Program-made: the position numbers and the translations under genes
Shown here: piece by piece, positions 1 through 7,529 of the stretch
How positions within the stretch are numbered: the first letter of the stretch is position 1
Layout: each line of letters starts with the position of its first letter
Assembly: GCA_002898575.1 (NCBI GenBank)
Contig: BEHT01000037.1
Coordinates: 1-34,007, forward strand
Source: a bacterium HR17
GTDB taxonomy: Bacteria; Armatimonadota; Fervidibacteria; Fervidibacterales; Fervidibacteraceae
Direction: 5' to 3'
Length of the DNA: 34,007 bases
The notes under the pieces: generated by a model
Told to the model about the DNA's origin: nothing
The model's database searches: none
Seen by the model: only the letters and a program-made list of their open reading frames with translations

Positions 1-107
1 GGCGGCTCAGGAGAGCCGCCCTCCGAACGAACCTTCGGCGCCTCGGCGGGCGCATCTCTGATGCGCCGCTTTTGGCGGCTCAGGAGAGCCGCCCTCCGAG
101 CACATCC
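1..107. repeat. Edge of a palindromic repeat array (partial)
   Basis: Two copies of the palindrome with arms GGCGGCTC/GAGCCGCC (about 1-20 and 75-95) flank one copy of the GCGCATC/GATGCGC palindrome (about 51-67). Linkers such as CCTCCGA match those of the large array at 14811-15748, but in reverse-complement order. The array continues off the left edge. It ends just before the stop codon of the kinase-MurQ gene, so it may also act as that gene's 3' hairpin, although no T tract follows. Confidence 0.8.
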
Positions 108-109
108 CA

Positions 110-1945
110 TTATTCAACACAGCACCGCTTACCCGTTCGCAGCCAAGCGATGGCTTTTCGGACTTCCCAGTTGTTGGCTTCAAGGGCTCGTTCCGCTTCA
201 GACACGCTGACACCTGCAAGTTGAGCGACGATGCGTTTCGCCCGTTCGCGTAACTTGACACTCCATGTCCTTAAGTCAATCATCAAGTTGCTCCTGACTC
301 GCCCCAATTTAACCATCGTTGCAGTGCTGATCATGTTCAAGACGAGTTTTTGGGCTGTCCCTGCTTTCATGCGCGTAGACCCTGCGACGATTTCGGGACC
401 GACGACAGGCGCAATGACGAGATCGGCGACCGCTGCGATAGGGGCATCGCGGTTGACGGTGATGGCGACGGTTTTTGCGCCGCGCTTTTTCGCTTCGTCC
501 ATCGCCGCGATGACGAAGGGCGTGCGTCCCGAAACGGACAGCCCGACGACGATGTCGTTTTCGCCGACACAGAGCCGTTGCATCTCTTGGCGTCCGGCAT
601 CTACATCGTCTTCCGCGCCTTCAACGGGATGGAAAACGGCGTGCGGTCCGCCGGCGATGACGCCGATGACCCAATCGGGAGGCGTGCCGAAAGTCGGCGG
701 GCATTCGGCGGCGTCCATGATGCCCAGGCGTCCGCTGGTGCCCGCGCCGACATAAATGAGCCGACCACCCCTTGACAATCCCCGCACCGCCCAGCGCACC
801 GCTTGGGCGATAGCGGGAATTTCCTGCCGCACGGCAGGTGCAATTTTGTGGTCTTCGTCGTTGATGAGGGTGAGGATGGCGTCCACATCCAGTTGGTCAA
901 GGAACAGGGAGGCAGGGTTGCGTTGTTCGGAGAGCAAACGCGGCAGCACTTCCACCAACCCTGCGCCCAAGTCAAAGTAGCCCCATTGCTTGCCCGTTTC
1001 CGCCAATCGGTGCAACCATGCGGCGTTCACTTGCCAGCCGCAATGTTTGGCTGCCAGCAACGCCGCACCTAAGTGCGGGGGCAATTGGGGTTCAACGATG
1101 CGCGCGTCAGGCAATCGGCGCAAAAGCGCGGTGCGAAACAAATGGGGCATCGTCGGCGTCAACCGAAAAACGCCGCCTGTGAAACTGACGGGCAAATCCC
1201 AACGGTCAAGGCGACGCAAAGCGGCGAAAGCGCTTTCCGCCAAACGGTCGGCAGCGTCGTTCAAAATTTGCCGTGCCACTTGGTCGCCGCCTTCGGCGAC
1301 TTGTGCGACGACGGTTGCAGCCCATGCCAATTCAAACCTCGTCAAATCGCCGTGTGCCAGCAAGGTGGCGATGTCGCGCAGGGTGTCGACCATGAGCGCG
1401 TTAGGCAAGACGGTTGCCAGCGCTGTCGGTGCACCGCGTCCGTCAAGGGCGCGGGCGGAAGCGCGGAGGGCTTGCAATGCGATCCAAGTGCTGCTGCCTT
1501 CATCGCCGAACCAGTGCCCCATGCCGTCCACGCGGACGCGCTTGCCGTCCGCGATGCCAAGGGTGATGGCACCTGTTCCGGCGACGACGACCACGCCGTC
1601 GTCGCCTGCTAAGGCGCCAGCGTGGGCGACGATGCCGTCGTTGTCAAGGGTGAAGGGAATGGGCAAGCGTTGCTGCAATTGGGTATAAGCGAACAGGTGT
1701 GGGGAGGAGCCCGGTTCATCAGCCCCCGCCATTCCGATGAACGCAAAGGCAACTTCGTCCCAGTTCGCTTGTGCAATGGTCAGGGCTGCGTCGCAAGCCG
1801 ACCGGATGTTTTCAAAGGCGACATCGCGCCATGTCAGTGGGTTAGCGCCGCCGGCGGTGCCGACGGCGAGGACGCTGCCGCGGGCATCCACGACAGCGGC
1901 GACCGTCTTAGTTGCGCCGCCATCCACACCCAACACCAACGCCAT
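110..1945 (-). CDS. murQ: Bifunctional BadF/BcrA-type amino sugar kinase - MurQ etherase fusion
   Basis: A 611-residue fusion. Residues 1 to about 320 form an ASKHA kinase of the BadF/BadG/GlcNAc-kinase family: phosphate-1 motif GVDGGATKT near residue 6, VVAGTGAI near 120 and FGDEGSS near 145. Residues 337-611 are a complete N-acetylmuramic acid 6-phosphate etherase, with SIS-domain motif GAGTSGRLG at 400-408, DAAECPPTFGTPP (Glu about 414, matching the catalytic Glu of E. coli MurQ), GPEIVAGSTRMKAGTAQK, and the C-terminal helical UBA-like tail. From the families, the kinase half would phosphorylate MurNAc and/or GlcNAc, and the etherase half would convert MurNAc-6P to GlcNAc-6P plus D-lactate. 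Both belong to cytoplasmic peptidoglycan recycling. I chose the ATG at 1945 because AAGGAGG lies 9 nt upstream; an in-frame codon at 1996 lacks homology support. No neighbour belongs to the pathway. Domain assignment is firm; kinase substrate is inferred. Confidence 0.93.
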   Translation of the reverse strand: MALVLGVDGGATKTVAAVVDARGSVLAVGTAGGANPLTWRDVAFENIRSACDAALTIAQANWDEVAFAFIGMAGADEPGSSPHLFAYTQLQQRLPIPFTLDNDGIVAHAGALAGDDGVVVVAGTGAITLGIADGKRVRVDGMGHWFGDEGSSTWIALQALRASARALDGRGAPTALATVLPNALMVDTLRDIATLLAHGDLTRFELAWAATVVAQVAEGGDQVARQILNDAADRLAESAFAALRRLDRWDLPVSFTGGVFRLTPTMPHLFRTALLRRLPDARIVEPQLPPHLGAALLAAKHCGWQVNAAWLHRLAETGKQWGYFDLGAGLVEVLPRLLSEQRNPASLFLDQLDVDAILTLINDEDHKIAPAVRQEIPAIAQAVRWAVRGLSRGGRLIYVGAGTSGRLGIMDAAECPPTFGTPPDWVIGVIAGGPHAVFHPVEGAEDDVDAGRQEMQRLCVGENDIVVGLSVSGRTPFVIAAMDEAKKRGAKTVAITVNRDAPIAAVADLVIAPVVGPEIVAGSTRMKAGTAQKLVLNMISTATMVKLGRVRSNLMIDLRTWSVKLRERAKRIVAQLAGVSVSEAERALEANNWEVRKAIAWLRTGKRCCVE

Positions 1946-1999
1946 ATCGGGCTGCCTCCTTCGGTGTTGTCGGTTACGCCTAAGAATGTGGCACAAGTC

Positions 2000-2028
2000 T
2001 TGCGGACGCTGACACCGACTGGCACAAT
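2000..2028 (+). promoter_or_regulatory. Putative sigma70-type promoter of the pil operon
   Basis: TTGCGG (2000-2005), a 17-nt spacer and CACAAT (2023-2028) preceded by TGG, giving an extended -10. The predicted start near 2035 leaves a 5' UTR of about 36 nt before pilM. The -35 and -10 are only partial matches, so this is a reasonable but not strong call. Confidence 0.4.
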
Positions 2029-2070
2029 TTGAGCGGCTGAACAGTCAAAATAGAGGTGCGGTGATCCATC

Positions 2071-3528
2071 ATGCCCAACAGTGTGCTGGGCATCAATATG
2101 GGCAACCATACGATCAAGGTCGTGGAGTTGGTGCGGCGCGGGTCCACCTTCGCCGTCCAGAACCTGTTGATTGCTCCGACGCAAGATGCGATTGTTTCCG
2201 GTGAAGTCATCCAACCTGATGTCGTGGGGCAAATTGTGAAGGGGATGCTTCAAGCCGCTGGCGTGCGCACCCGCAAGGCTGTCATCGCAGTCGGCGGTCA
2301 AACAGGGGTCATCGTGCGAGTCACGGAATTGCCCAAAATGACGCGGCGCGAATTGATGCAGGCGATCCCGCTAGAAATAGAGCGACACCTACCTTTCCAG
2401 GCTGGCACAGCCGTGCAAGCCTACACCCTTCTGAAAGACCCCGAGGAAGTCGGTGAAAGCGAACAAATTCCCGTTCTCTTCGCCGCAGCCCGCGAAGACT
2501 TGGTCAACGCCTACTTGATGGCTCTGCAAGAGGCGGGGCTCTCGCCCTTGGGCGTAGAAGTGGAGCCGTTGGCGTTAGCGCGCGCCGTTTACGCCGCTCA
2601 AGGTTTCGGGATGCGCGATGGGCGGGAGGACCAAATCAACATCGTCGTCAACATCGGTCACGAGGGCACTGAAATTTCCTTTTTAGAAGGGACGAAACTC
2701 ATTTTCACCCGTTTGGTGCCCAGCGGTGGACGCCATTTCACCGAAGACTTGCGGGACGCATTGGGGGTCAGCATGGACGAAGCCGAGCGGTTGAAGGTAG
2801 AACAGGGGACGGCGTGGGTGGAACATCCTACTCCCGCTCCACCTCCGGCTGCGGCGCCGACAGGGCTGGAAACGCAAGTGTTGCCTCCGACGACCCCGTC
2901 ACCTCCTGCGGCGGAACCGGTGCCTTTTGAGTTGCCGACTGCGGAATCAGCGGCGCCGCCGACCATTGCGTTTGACTTGCCTACCGAACCGTCGCCGCCG
3001 TCGCAGCCCGCTACTGCGCCCACATTGGATTTCTCGTTGGAATTTGAGCCGACCCCACCGAGTTCAACGCCATCAGAGCCAGCGGCGCAATTGCCGTCGC
3101 TGGAATTCACCCCATCTGCCCAGCAAGAACCGTCGCTTACGCCACTGGTAGGGGAGACGAGTGTTGGAGGCGCTGAGTGGCTACCGACGCCCCCTGCTGA
3201 GGCGCCGCCGCTGCCGATAACGATTCACAACGCCATCAGCAACCGCCTTTTGGACTTAGCCGGCGAAATCGCGCGGTCGGTAGAATTCCTCGCATCGCAG
3301 CGCCCCAATTTGACGGTGCAGCGCATTTACCTTGTGGGCGGCGGCGCGCTACTGAAGGATTTAGACCGCTTCTTGGAAAATCAGTTGGGTGTGCCCGTCG
3401 AGCGGTTGAACCCCTTCGCCTACATGGATGTGGCGCCGGTCGCCGGACGATTAGGGCGCGATTACATTGAGCAGACAGCCCCCATCTACGCGGTCGCTGT
3501 CGGCTTAGCCCTTTGGGCGTACCTGTGA
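2071..3528 (+). CDS. pilM: Type IV pilus assembly protein PilM, with a long Pro/Thr/Ala-rich insert
   Basis: Actin-like cytoplasmic ATPase that joins PilN in the inner-membrane alignment complex of type IV pili (known for the family). The N-terminus VLGINMGNHTIKVVEL is the phosphate-1/PilM signature. The SHS2-type region includes TELPKMTRRELMQAIPLEIE, and INIVVNIGHEGTEISFLEG is phosphate-2-like. The C-terminal YLVGGGALLKDLDRFLENQL is the adenosine motif. Residues about 252-380 are a low-complexity segment of Pro, Thr, Ser, Ala and Glu between the LGVSMDEAERLK helix and the C-terminal actin subdomain. At 485 residues it is much longer than the usual 350 or so, and the insert explains the excess. 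The start has GGTGAT a few bases upstream. It is the first gene of the pilMNO(P)Q operon. Confidence 0.93.
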   Translation: MPNSVLGINMGNHTIKVVELVRRGSTFAVQNLLIAPTQDAIVSGEVIQPDVVGQIVKGMLQAAGVRTRKAVIAVGGQTGVIVRVTELPKMTRRELMQAIPLEIERHLPFQAGTAVQAYTLLKDPEEVGESEQIPVLFAAAREDLVNAYLMALQEAGLSPLGVEVEPLALARAVYAAQGFGMRDGREDQINIVVNIGHEGTEISFLEGTKLIFTRLVPSGGRHFTEDLRDALGVSMDEAERLKVEQGTAWVEHPTPAPPPAAAPTGLETQVLPPTTPSPPAAEPVPFELPTAESAAPPTIAFDLPTEPSPPSQPATAPTLDFSLEFEPTPPSSTPSEPAAQLPSLEFTPSAQQEPSLTPLVGETSVGGAEWLPTPPAEAPPLPITIHNAISNRLLDLAGEIARSVEFLASQRPNLTVQRIYLVGGGALLKDLDRFLENQLGVPVERLNPFAYMDVAPVAGRLGRDYIEQTAPIYAVAVGLALWAYL

Positions 3529-3546
3529 ACGAGGTGAAGGGTGTAT

Positions 3547-3580
3547 CGGAGGGCGCTTCTCTGAAGCGCCGATTCGTTCG
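3547..3580. repeat. Solo copy of the palindromic repeat between pilM and pilN
   Basis: GGCGCTTC (3552-3559), loop TCT, GAAGCGCC (3563-3570) form an 8-bp perfect stem. The flanks CGGAG on the left and GATTCGTTCGG on the right match the linkers of the large array at 14811-15748, so this is a dispersed copy with compensatory arm changes. It sits in the 79-nt pilM-pilN gap, where it would form an intra-operon mRNA hairpin. Confidence 0.7.
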
Positions 3581-3607
3581 GTGTGTCTGTGAGTGAGGTG
3601 AACGGTG

Positions 3608-4933
3608 ATGCCAGCGCGGGCGCGAAAAAGCAATATGCCTGCCGTCCCGAAGTTGAACCTGATGCCGCCTCATATCGCAGCGGCGAAACGGATGACAGCG
3701 GCGCTTATCGGCACCGTTGCCGTCGTCATCCTCATCCTGATGGGCATGGGGGTGTGGTGGCAAAGTAACGCCGCCACGATCTCGCGGCTGGAACGGGAAT
3801 TGCAAGAGAAAACGAGTCAAGCCGATGAAGTGCGCCGCATCCAACAACAAGCCCAAGCCATCCAAACTGGTGTCAAAGCGTTGTCAGATCGCTTAGCCGT
3901 GTTGGACGATATTCGGCAATCAGGCAGACAGTTGGCGCAATTGATACGGGATATTAGCGCGTGGGTGCCGCGCGGTGTGCGGTTGACCGCACTGCAGTTG
4001 CAAGGTAGCGGGGGCACGGGAACGTCCCCGATGGGTGCGGGAATGCCCATGGGAGCCGGTATGGGGATGCCGGGCGCCCCGATGATGGTGATGGGACCTG
4101 AGGCGCCCGGTATGCCAACCATGCCAGGCGCGACACCGACCGCCGCCGGTGGCATGCAGGTGAGGACGGTCATCATGCATGGCTATACCACTTCCTTGCA
4201 ACGGCTGCGGGACTTTTTCAGCCATTTGAGTCAAGCCGATTTGTTCAGCAGCGTTCAGTTGATCAGTTTTGAATGGCGGGGTCGCGTCTATTCGGGCAGT
4301 AACCTCCAACCCGTGCTGCCGCCTTCTAAGCCGGGTGAAAAGGCGATCACAGCGCCGGCAACCCCGACGACACCGGGACAGCCTTCGGGGACCGCGCCGG
4401 GCGTCGTGGGAGGTCCGCCTGGCGTGGGCGCGCACGGAGGTCCGCCCGGCGCGCCGATGGGAGCGCCGGGGATGGGTGGACATGGGGGGAGTATGCCCGG
4501 CGCACCCCCTCTGGGTGCACCCGGGATGGGGGCTCCCGGTATGGGCATGCATGGCGGTGGCGCTCCCAGCGCACCGCCCATGATGCCGGGGATGGGACCG
4601 ATGGGCGCAGGGACAAGTGCGTCGTTCGTGCGTGACCCGACAGCCCCGCGCAATGCTGTTTACTTCATCATTCAAGCGACATTGGCTCGCCCCCTTCAGA
4701 TTGCTGTGAAACTCCAACCCCCACAACCTCCCGCTGGAATGCCTGGTGGCGGCATGCCGGGTGCCATGGCGCCCGGTGCCATGGCGCCTGGCGCGATGGC
4801 GCCGGGTGCCCCTGCGCCGGGAGCACCTGGTATGGAAAGCGCGCCGCCCAGCGGCGGCACCGCGCCCTCAGGGGGTGGCGCCGCACCCAGTGGCTTAGGG
4901 GGACGACGCGGTGCGGAAGTGGGTGAGGAGTGA
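3608..4933 (+). CDS. pilN: PilN-like type IV pilus assembly protein with Met/Pro/Gly/Ala-rich segments
   Basis: Inner-membrane bitopic protein. A short cytoplasmic head (residues 1-28, with PKLNLMPPHIAAAKR resembling the PilM-binding N-motif of PilN) is followed by one transmembrane helix (about 29-51), a coiled coil (about 55-100) and a ferredoxin-like periplasmic fold that resumes around VRTVIMHGYTTSLQRLRDFF and SVQLISFEWRGRVY. The fold is interrupted by low-complexity Gly/Met/Pro/Ala blocks at about 134-183, 238-338 and 371-441. At 441 residues it is roughly twice a usual PilN. GAGGTG lies 8 nt before the ATG at 3608; a GTG at 3605 is an equally in-frame alternative. Position directly after pilM and before pilO supports the call. 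Sequence identity outside the N-motif and topology is weak, which is normal for PilN. Confidence 0.85.
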   Translation: MPARARKSNMPAVPKLNLMPPHIAAAKRMTAALIGTVAVVILILMGMGVWWQSNAATISRLERELQEKTSQADEVRRIQQQAQAIQTGVKALSDRLAVLDDIRQSGRQLAQLIRDISAWVPRGVRLTALQLQGSGGTGTSPMGAGMPMGAGMGMPGAPMMVMGPEAPGMPTMPGATPTAAGGMQVRTVIMHGYTTSLQRLRDFFSHLSQADLFSSVQLISFEWRGRVYSGSNLQPVLPPSKPGEKAITAPATPTTPGQPSGTAPGVVGGPPGVGAHGGPPGAPMGAPGMGGHGGSMPGAPPLGAPGMGAPGMGMHGGGAPSAPPMMPGMGPMGAGTSASFVRDPTAPRNAVYFIIQATLARPLQIAVKLQPPQPPAGMPGGGMPGAMAPGAMAPGAMAPGAPAPGAPGMESAPPSGGTAPSGGGAAPSGLGGRRGAEVGEE

Positions 4934-4969
4934 AAAAGCGTCGGAGGTCTTGCAGGAGGCGACGCGAGC

Positions 4970-5803
4970 ATGAAAATGCCTTGGTGGGTTGTTCCAATTA
5001 TCGGCGTGATCGTCGCCGCTATTGCCAGCGGGGCAGTGTTTTACTTTCTCATTCGTCCCCAACAAGACCGCATCCGTCAGTTGGAGGAAAACATCCGCCA
5101 ACAAGAGGCTACGATCGCCCAACGCCAGCAAGCCCAACAGGACTTGGCGAAGGCAAAACAGGAAGCCCAACAAGCGCGCGAACGGTGGCGCCAAATTCGC
5201 AGCGAATTGGTCTTGCTGCGCTTGCCTGATCCGACTGACCCCGCTGCAGTTTGGGCAGCCGGCATCGCTTTTCAGCAAGAGTCGCAGGGGTTTTTTGAGC
5301 GCGACCTGCGCAAGTTCTTGGCTGAGTTGGCGACACGCCACGATCTGGACCTCAGTTACGCCAGTATCCCGCAATATATGTTGGCGTCTTTGCAAATGCC
5401 CACACCGCAGCCCAACGGTTTCTTTCGGTGGGGGCAAATGACCTTGCAGGTAGATGGGCGCTTCGGCAACATCTTGCGGTTCATGGAGGAGTTGCCTCGG
5501 TTCACCCGCCCCATCGTCGTTCAGGTGCCTCAGTTTCAGTTGTTACCGAATGGTAAAGTGAGGGCGACAATCCCCATTGAAATCTACGCCCTCGTGGAAA
5601 CACCCATAGAGCGGCTCATCATGGAAGGCAAAGAAGTGCCGCCAGACCTCATGCAGCGGTTCCAGCAGTTGTTGGGACCGACACCGACAGGTCAACCGAC
5701 GACGATGTTGGGTCCTGAGGGCGAAGCCGTTGGAGCACCTGAAGCCGTTGGCGGTCCGGGGGCAGCGCCAATGGGCGTGCACGGAGGTGCACCGATGGAA
5801 TGA
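4970..5803 (+). CDS. pilO: PilO-like type IV pilus inner membrane protein
   Basis: 277-residue bitopic protein. A transmembrane helix at about 5-28 is followed by a Gln/Glu/Arg-rich coiled coil (about 30-80) and a globular periplasmic domain with the PilO-like stretch FFRWGQMTLQVDGRFGNILR and a conserved-looking RFMEELPRF. PilO partners PilN in the periplasmic ring linking PilM to PilP and the secretin. Residues about 247-277 form a Gly/Ala/Pro/Met-rich tail. AGGAGG lies 10 nt before the chosen ATG; an ATG two codons downstream is less well spaced. Its stop codon overlaps the next start in an ATGA arrangement, implying translational coupling. Confidence 0.85.
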   Translation: MKMPWWVVPIIGVIVAAIASGAVFYFLIRPQQDRIRQLEENIRQQEATIAQRQQAQQDLAKAKQEAQQARERWRQIRSELVLLRLPDPTDPAAVWAAGIAFQQESQGFFERDLRKFLAELATRHDLDLSYASIPQYMLASLQMPTPQPNGFFRWGQMTLQVDGRFGNILRFMEELPRFTRPIVVQVPQFQLLPNGKVRATIPIEIYALVETPIERLIMEGKEVPPDLMQRFQQLLGPTPTGQPTTMLGPEGEAVGAPEAVGGPGAAPMGVHGGAPME

Positions 5804-6669
5804 TGCAACAATGGCAACAAATGTCCAACCAGCAAAAAGCCTTAACGATCGGCTTAATCGCTGTCATTGTTCTGGCTTTGGCATTTGTCATTTGGTGGTT
5901 AGTGAGCAGCAATCGCCCACCGACGCCGGCGACGGCACCGACCCCCAGCGGCGTTGCCACGGCGCCACAAATGGGGGCACCGTCACCTAGCGGTGTGCCA
6001 GCAGGGACACCGCCGGAGTTTGTCGCCCCTGAACTGGCGGGCATACCCGGTGCCGTGCCTACCCAACCTACGACGCCGACGCCTCCAGCACCGACAGGAC
6101 CTCAACCAGGCAAACTGACCCGACCGCCAGAGCCAGGGCGCGGCGACCCGTTCGCTGCCTTGCCTGCGCCCCAGCCGTCGCGCACCGTTTTGCCCGTTGT
6201 TGTGCCGGCGGTGCCGCCTGCCTCAGCAGGCACGACTTACGCTCAAGAGCCGGCGCTGACGCGCGAAGAACCGTTGAGCCGCTTGCCGATGTTAAGCCTG
6301 CAGCAGGTGCCGACCGTTAACTTCGGCTCTTACCTCGCGCCGACAGTTGCGGCGCGTCCGAGCCCTACAGCCGATGCAAGTGGCTGGCGCATGGCTGGGT
6401 TTATGATGTCTGGACAGCGCGTCAGTGCCATCGTGGAGTTGCCCACCGGACGCACCCGTGTGGTGCAACCAGGGAGCACCGTAGAGGTGAATGGGGTCAC
6501 TTACACTGTGACCAAAGTAGAACCCGACCGGGTAACTTTGCGCAGTGGGGCAGGGGAGGAGATCGTCGTCCCACGCCGTTCCACGCCACCTGCCCCCGTT
6601 GGCGGTTCACCTGTCCCTTACGGACCAAGCGCCCCATACGGTGGTTATGGTGGCTATGGGGGAGAGTGA
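5800..6669 (+). CDS. PilP-like pilus protein: TM anchor, Pro/Thr linker, C-terminal beta domain
   Basis: 289 residues. A transmembrane helix (about 14-37) is followed by a Pro/Thr/Ala-rich linker (about 38-135) and a compact beta-rich domain at about 194-260 (GFMMSGQRVSAIVELPTGRT, QPGSTVEVNGVTYTVTKVEP, VTLRSGAGEEIVVP). This domain resembles the homology region of PilP/GspC-like proteins that contact the secretin N0 domain. The tail ends in a Gly/Tyr block. PilP is normally a lipoprotein; here a transmembrane segment replaces the lipobox, as in GspC. The first ATG overlaps the pilO stop by 4 nt and a second ATG follows immediately. Function is inferred from domain shape and position between pilO and secretin genes. 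Confidence 0.72.
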   Translation: MMQQWQQMSNQQKALTIGLIAVIVLALAFVIWWLVSSNRPPTPATAPTPSGVATAPQMGAPSPSGVPAGTPPEFVAPELAGIPGAVPTQPTTPTPPAPTGPQPGKLTRPPEPGRGDPFAALPAPQPSRTVLPVVVPAVPPASAGTTYAQEPALTREEPLSRLPMLSLQQVPTVNFGSYLAPTVAARPSPTADASGWRMAGFMMSGQRVSAIVELPTGRTRVVQPGSTVEVNGVTYTVTKVEPDRVTLRSGAGEEIVVPRRSTPPAPVGGSPVPYGPSAPYGGYGGYGGE

Positions 6670-6672
6670 ACC

Positions 6673-6701
6673 TTGACGCTTTACAACCGCCCCGTTACAA
6701 T
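6673..6701 (+). promoter_or_regulatory. Internal promoter ahead of the secretin genes
   Basis: TTGACG (6673-6678), a 17-nt spacer and TACAAT (6696-6701) each match the consensus at five of six positions. The element begins 3 nt after the PilP-like stop codon and places transcription start near 6708, a short distance before the GGAGGTGA ribosome binding site of the next gene. It would allow the two secretin-type genes to be expressed independently of pilMNO. Confidence 0.6.
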
Positions 6702-6724
6702 TGCCGATGCGGAGGTGACCAACG

Positions 6725-7489
6725 GTGCGCACTTTGGGGCTTGTCGCCGCTTTGCTTACGCTGCCGTTAATAGCGCTTGCCCAACAGGCGGGGTCTGAGT
6801 TGGACAAGGTCATTCCAGAGGTCAACTGGGACAACGCTGCGCTGTCGGACATCATCAACCTGTTGCACGACGAGACAGGGTTAAATTTCTCCGTCGCACC
6901 CGGTGTCGGCGGCTATGTGAACCTGCGGATGACCAACCGAACGGTGCGCGACATCTTGCAAGAGATTGCCAATCAATTGAACGCAGAGTTCGGCTACGAT
7001 CCGGCGACGAAAACGGTGCAATTGCGTCCGCGTGCGGCGTTACCAACCCCGTTGGCGTCTGGTCAAACGCAACAGCCACCCATTCGCACGCCTACATTGT
7101 CCACCGGCGGCGAGACCACCGCTTACACTTGGGAGCGCCTGCGGTTTCGGTTCTTGGACGCCTACACAGGCAGTCTGTTGCTCGGCGGGACAATCGTCTT
7201 GCCTTACTTTAGCCCCCTCACGAGCGGCATGGGCGGCTTCGGTGGGTTTGGTGGCTTTGGCGGTTTTGGTGGTTTAGGCGGTTTTGGCGGCTTCGGTGGT
7301 GGCTTTGGCGGGCTAGGCGGTTTCGGCGGCGGTTTCGGCGGTTTCGGCGGCTTAGGCGGCTTCGGTGGTTTGGGCGGTTTTGGCGGCGGGTTAGGTGGCT
7401 TTGGCGGCTTCGGCGGCTTCGGTGGTTTGGGCGGTTTTGGTGGCGGGTTGGGTGGCTTCGGCGGCTTCGGTGGCAGATTCGGCTATTAG
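6725..7489 (+). CDS. Secreted secretin-N (STN/NolW-like) protein with Gly/Phe-repeat tail, no secretin pore domain
   Basis: 254 residues starting at GTG with GGAGGTGA just upstream. A signal peptide (about 1-20, ending ALAQQA) is followed by an STN-like domain at about 27-105 (VNWDNAALSDIINLLHDETG, VNLRMTNRTVRDILQEIANQ). A short piece then resembles the start of a secretin-N domain (YTWERLRFRFLDAYTGSLLL). From about residue 163 to the end the protein is almost only Gly, Phe and Leu in GGFGG/GGLGG units. It therefore matches the first half of the next gene's secretin but lacks the pore-forming C domain. I infer an exported periplasmic accessory subunit or a truncated paralogue; its true role is unknown. 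DNA in the tail is highly repetitive, so its length may vary between strains. Confidence 0.78.
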   Translation: MRTLGLVAALLTLPLIALAQQAGSELDKVIPEVNWDNAALSDIINLLHDETGLNFSVAPGVGGYVNLRMTNRTVRDILQEIANQLNAEFGYDPATKTVQLRPRAALPTPLASGQTQQPPIRTPTLSTGGETTAYTWERLRFRFLDAYTGSLLLGGTIVLPYFSPLTSGMGGFGGFGGFGGFGGLGGFGGFGGGFGGLGGFGGGFGGFGGLGGFGGLGGFGGGLGGFGGFGGFGGLGGFGGGLGGFGGFGGRFGY

Positions 7490-7529
7490 CCGCTGTATCC
7501 CAAGCAAGTGCAGAGTGGGGGGAAGAACG

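Noticed and set aside
990-1688. Plus-strand open frame opposite the kinase-MurQ gene
   Set aside because: Antisense shadow of a gene with clear family motifs; low-complexity product without recognisable domain.
3920-4726. Minus-strand His/Arg-rich frame opposite pilN
   Set aside because: Mirror of the repetitive Gly/Pro/Met codons of pilN; no start signal.
7395-7529. Upstream extension of the secretin gene
   Set aside because: It overlaps the Gly/Phe coding DNA of the preceding gene out of frame and would bury the signal peptide.
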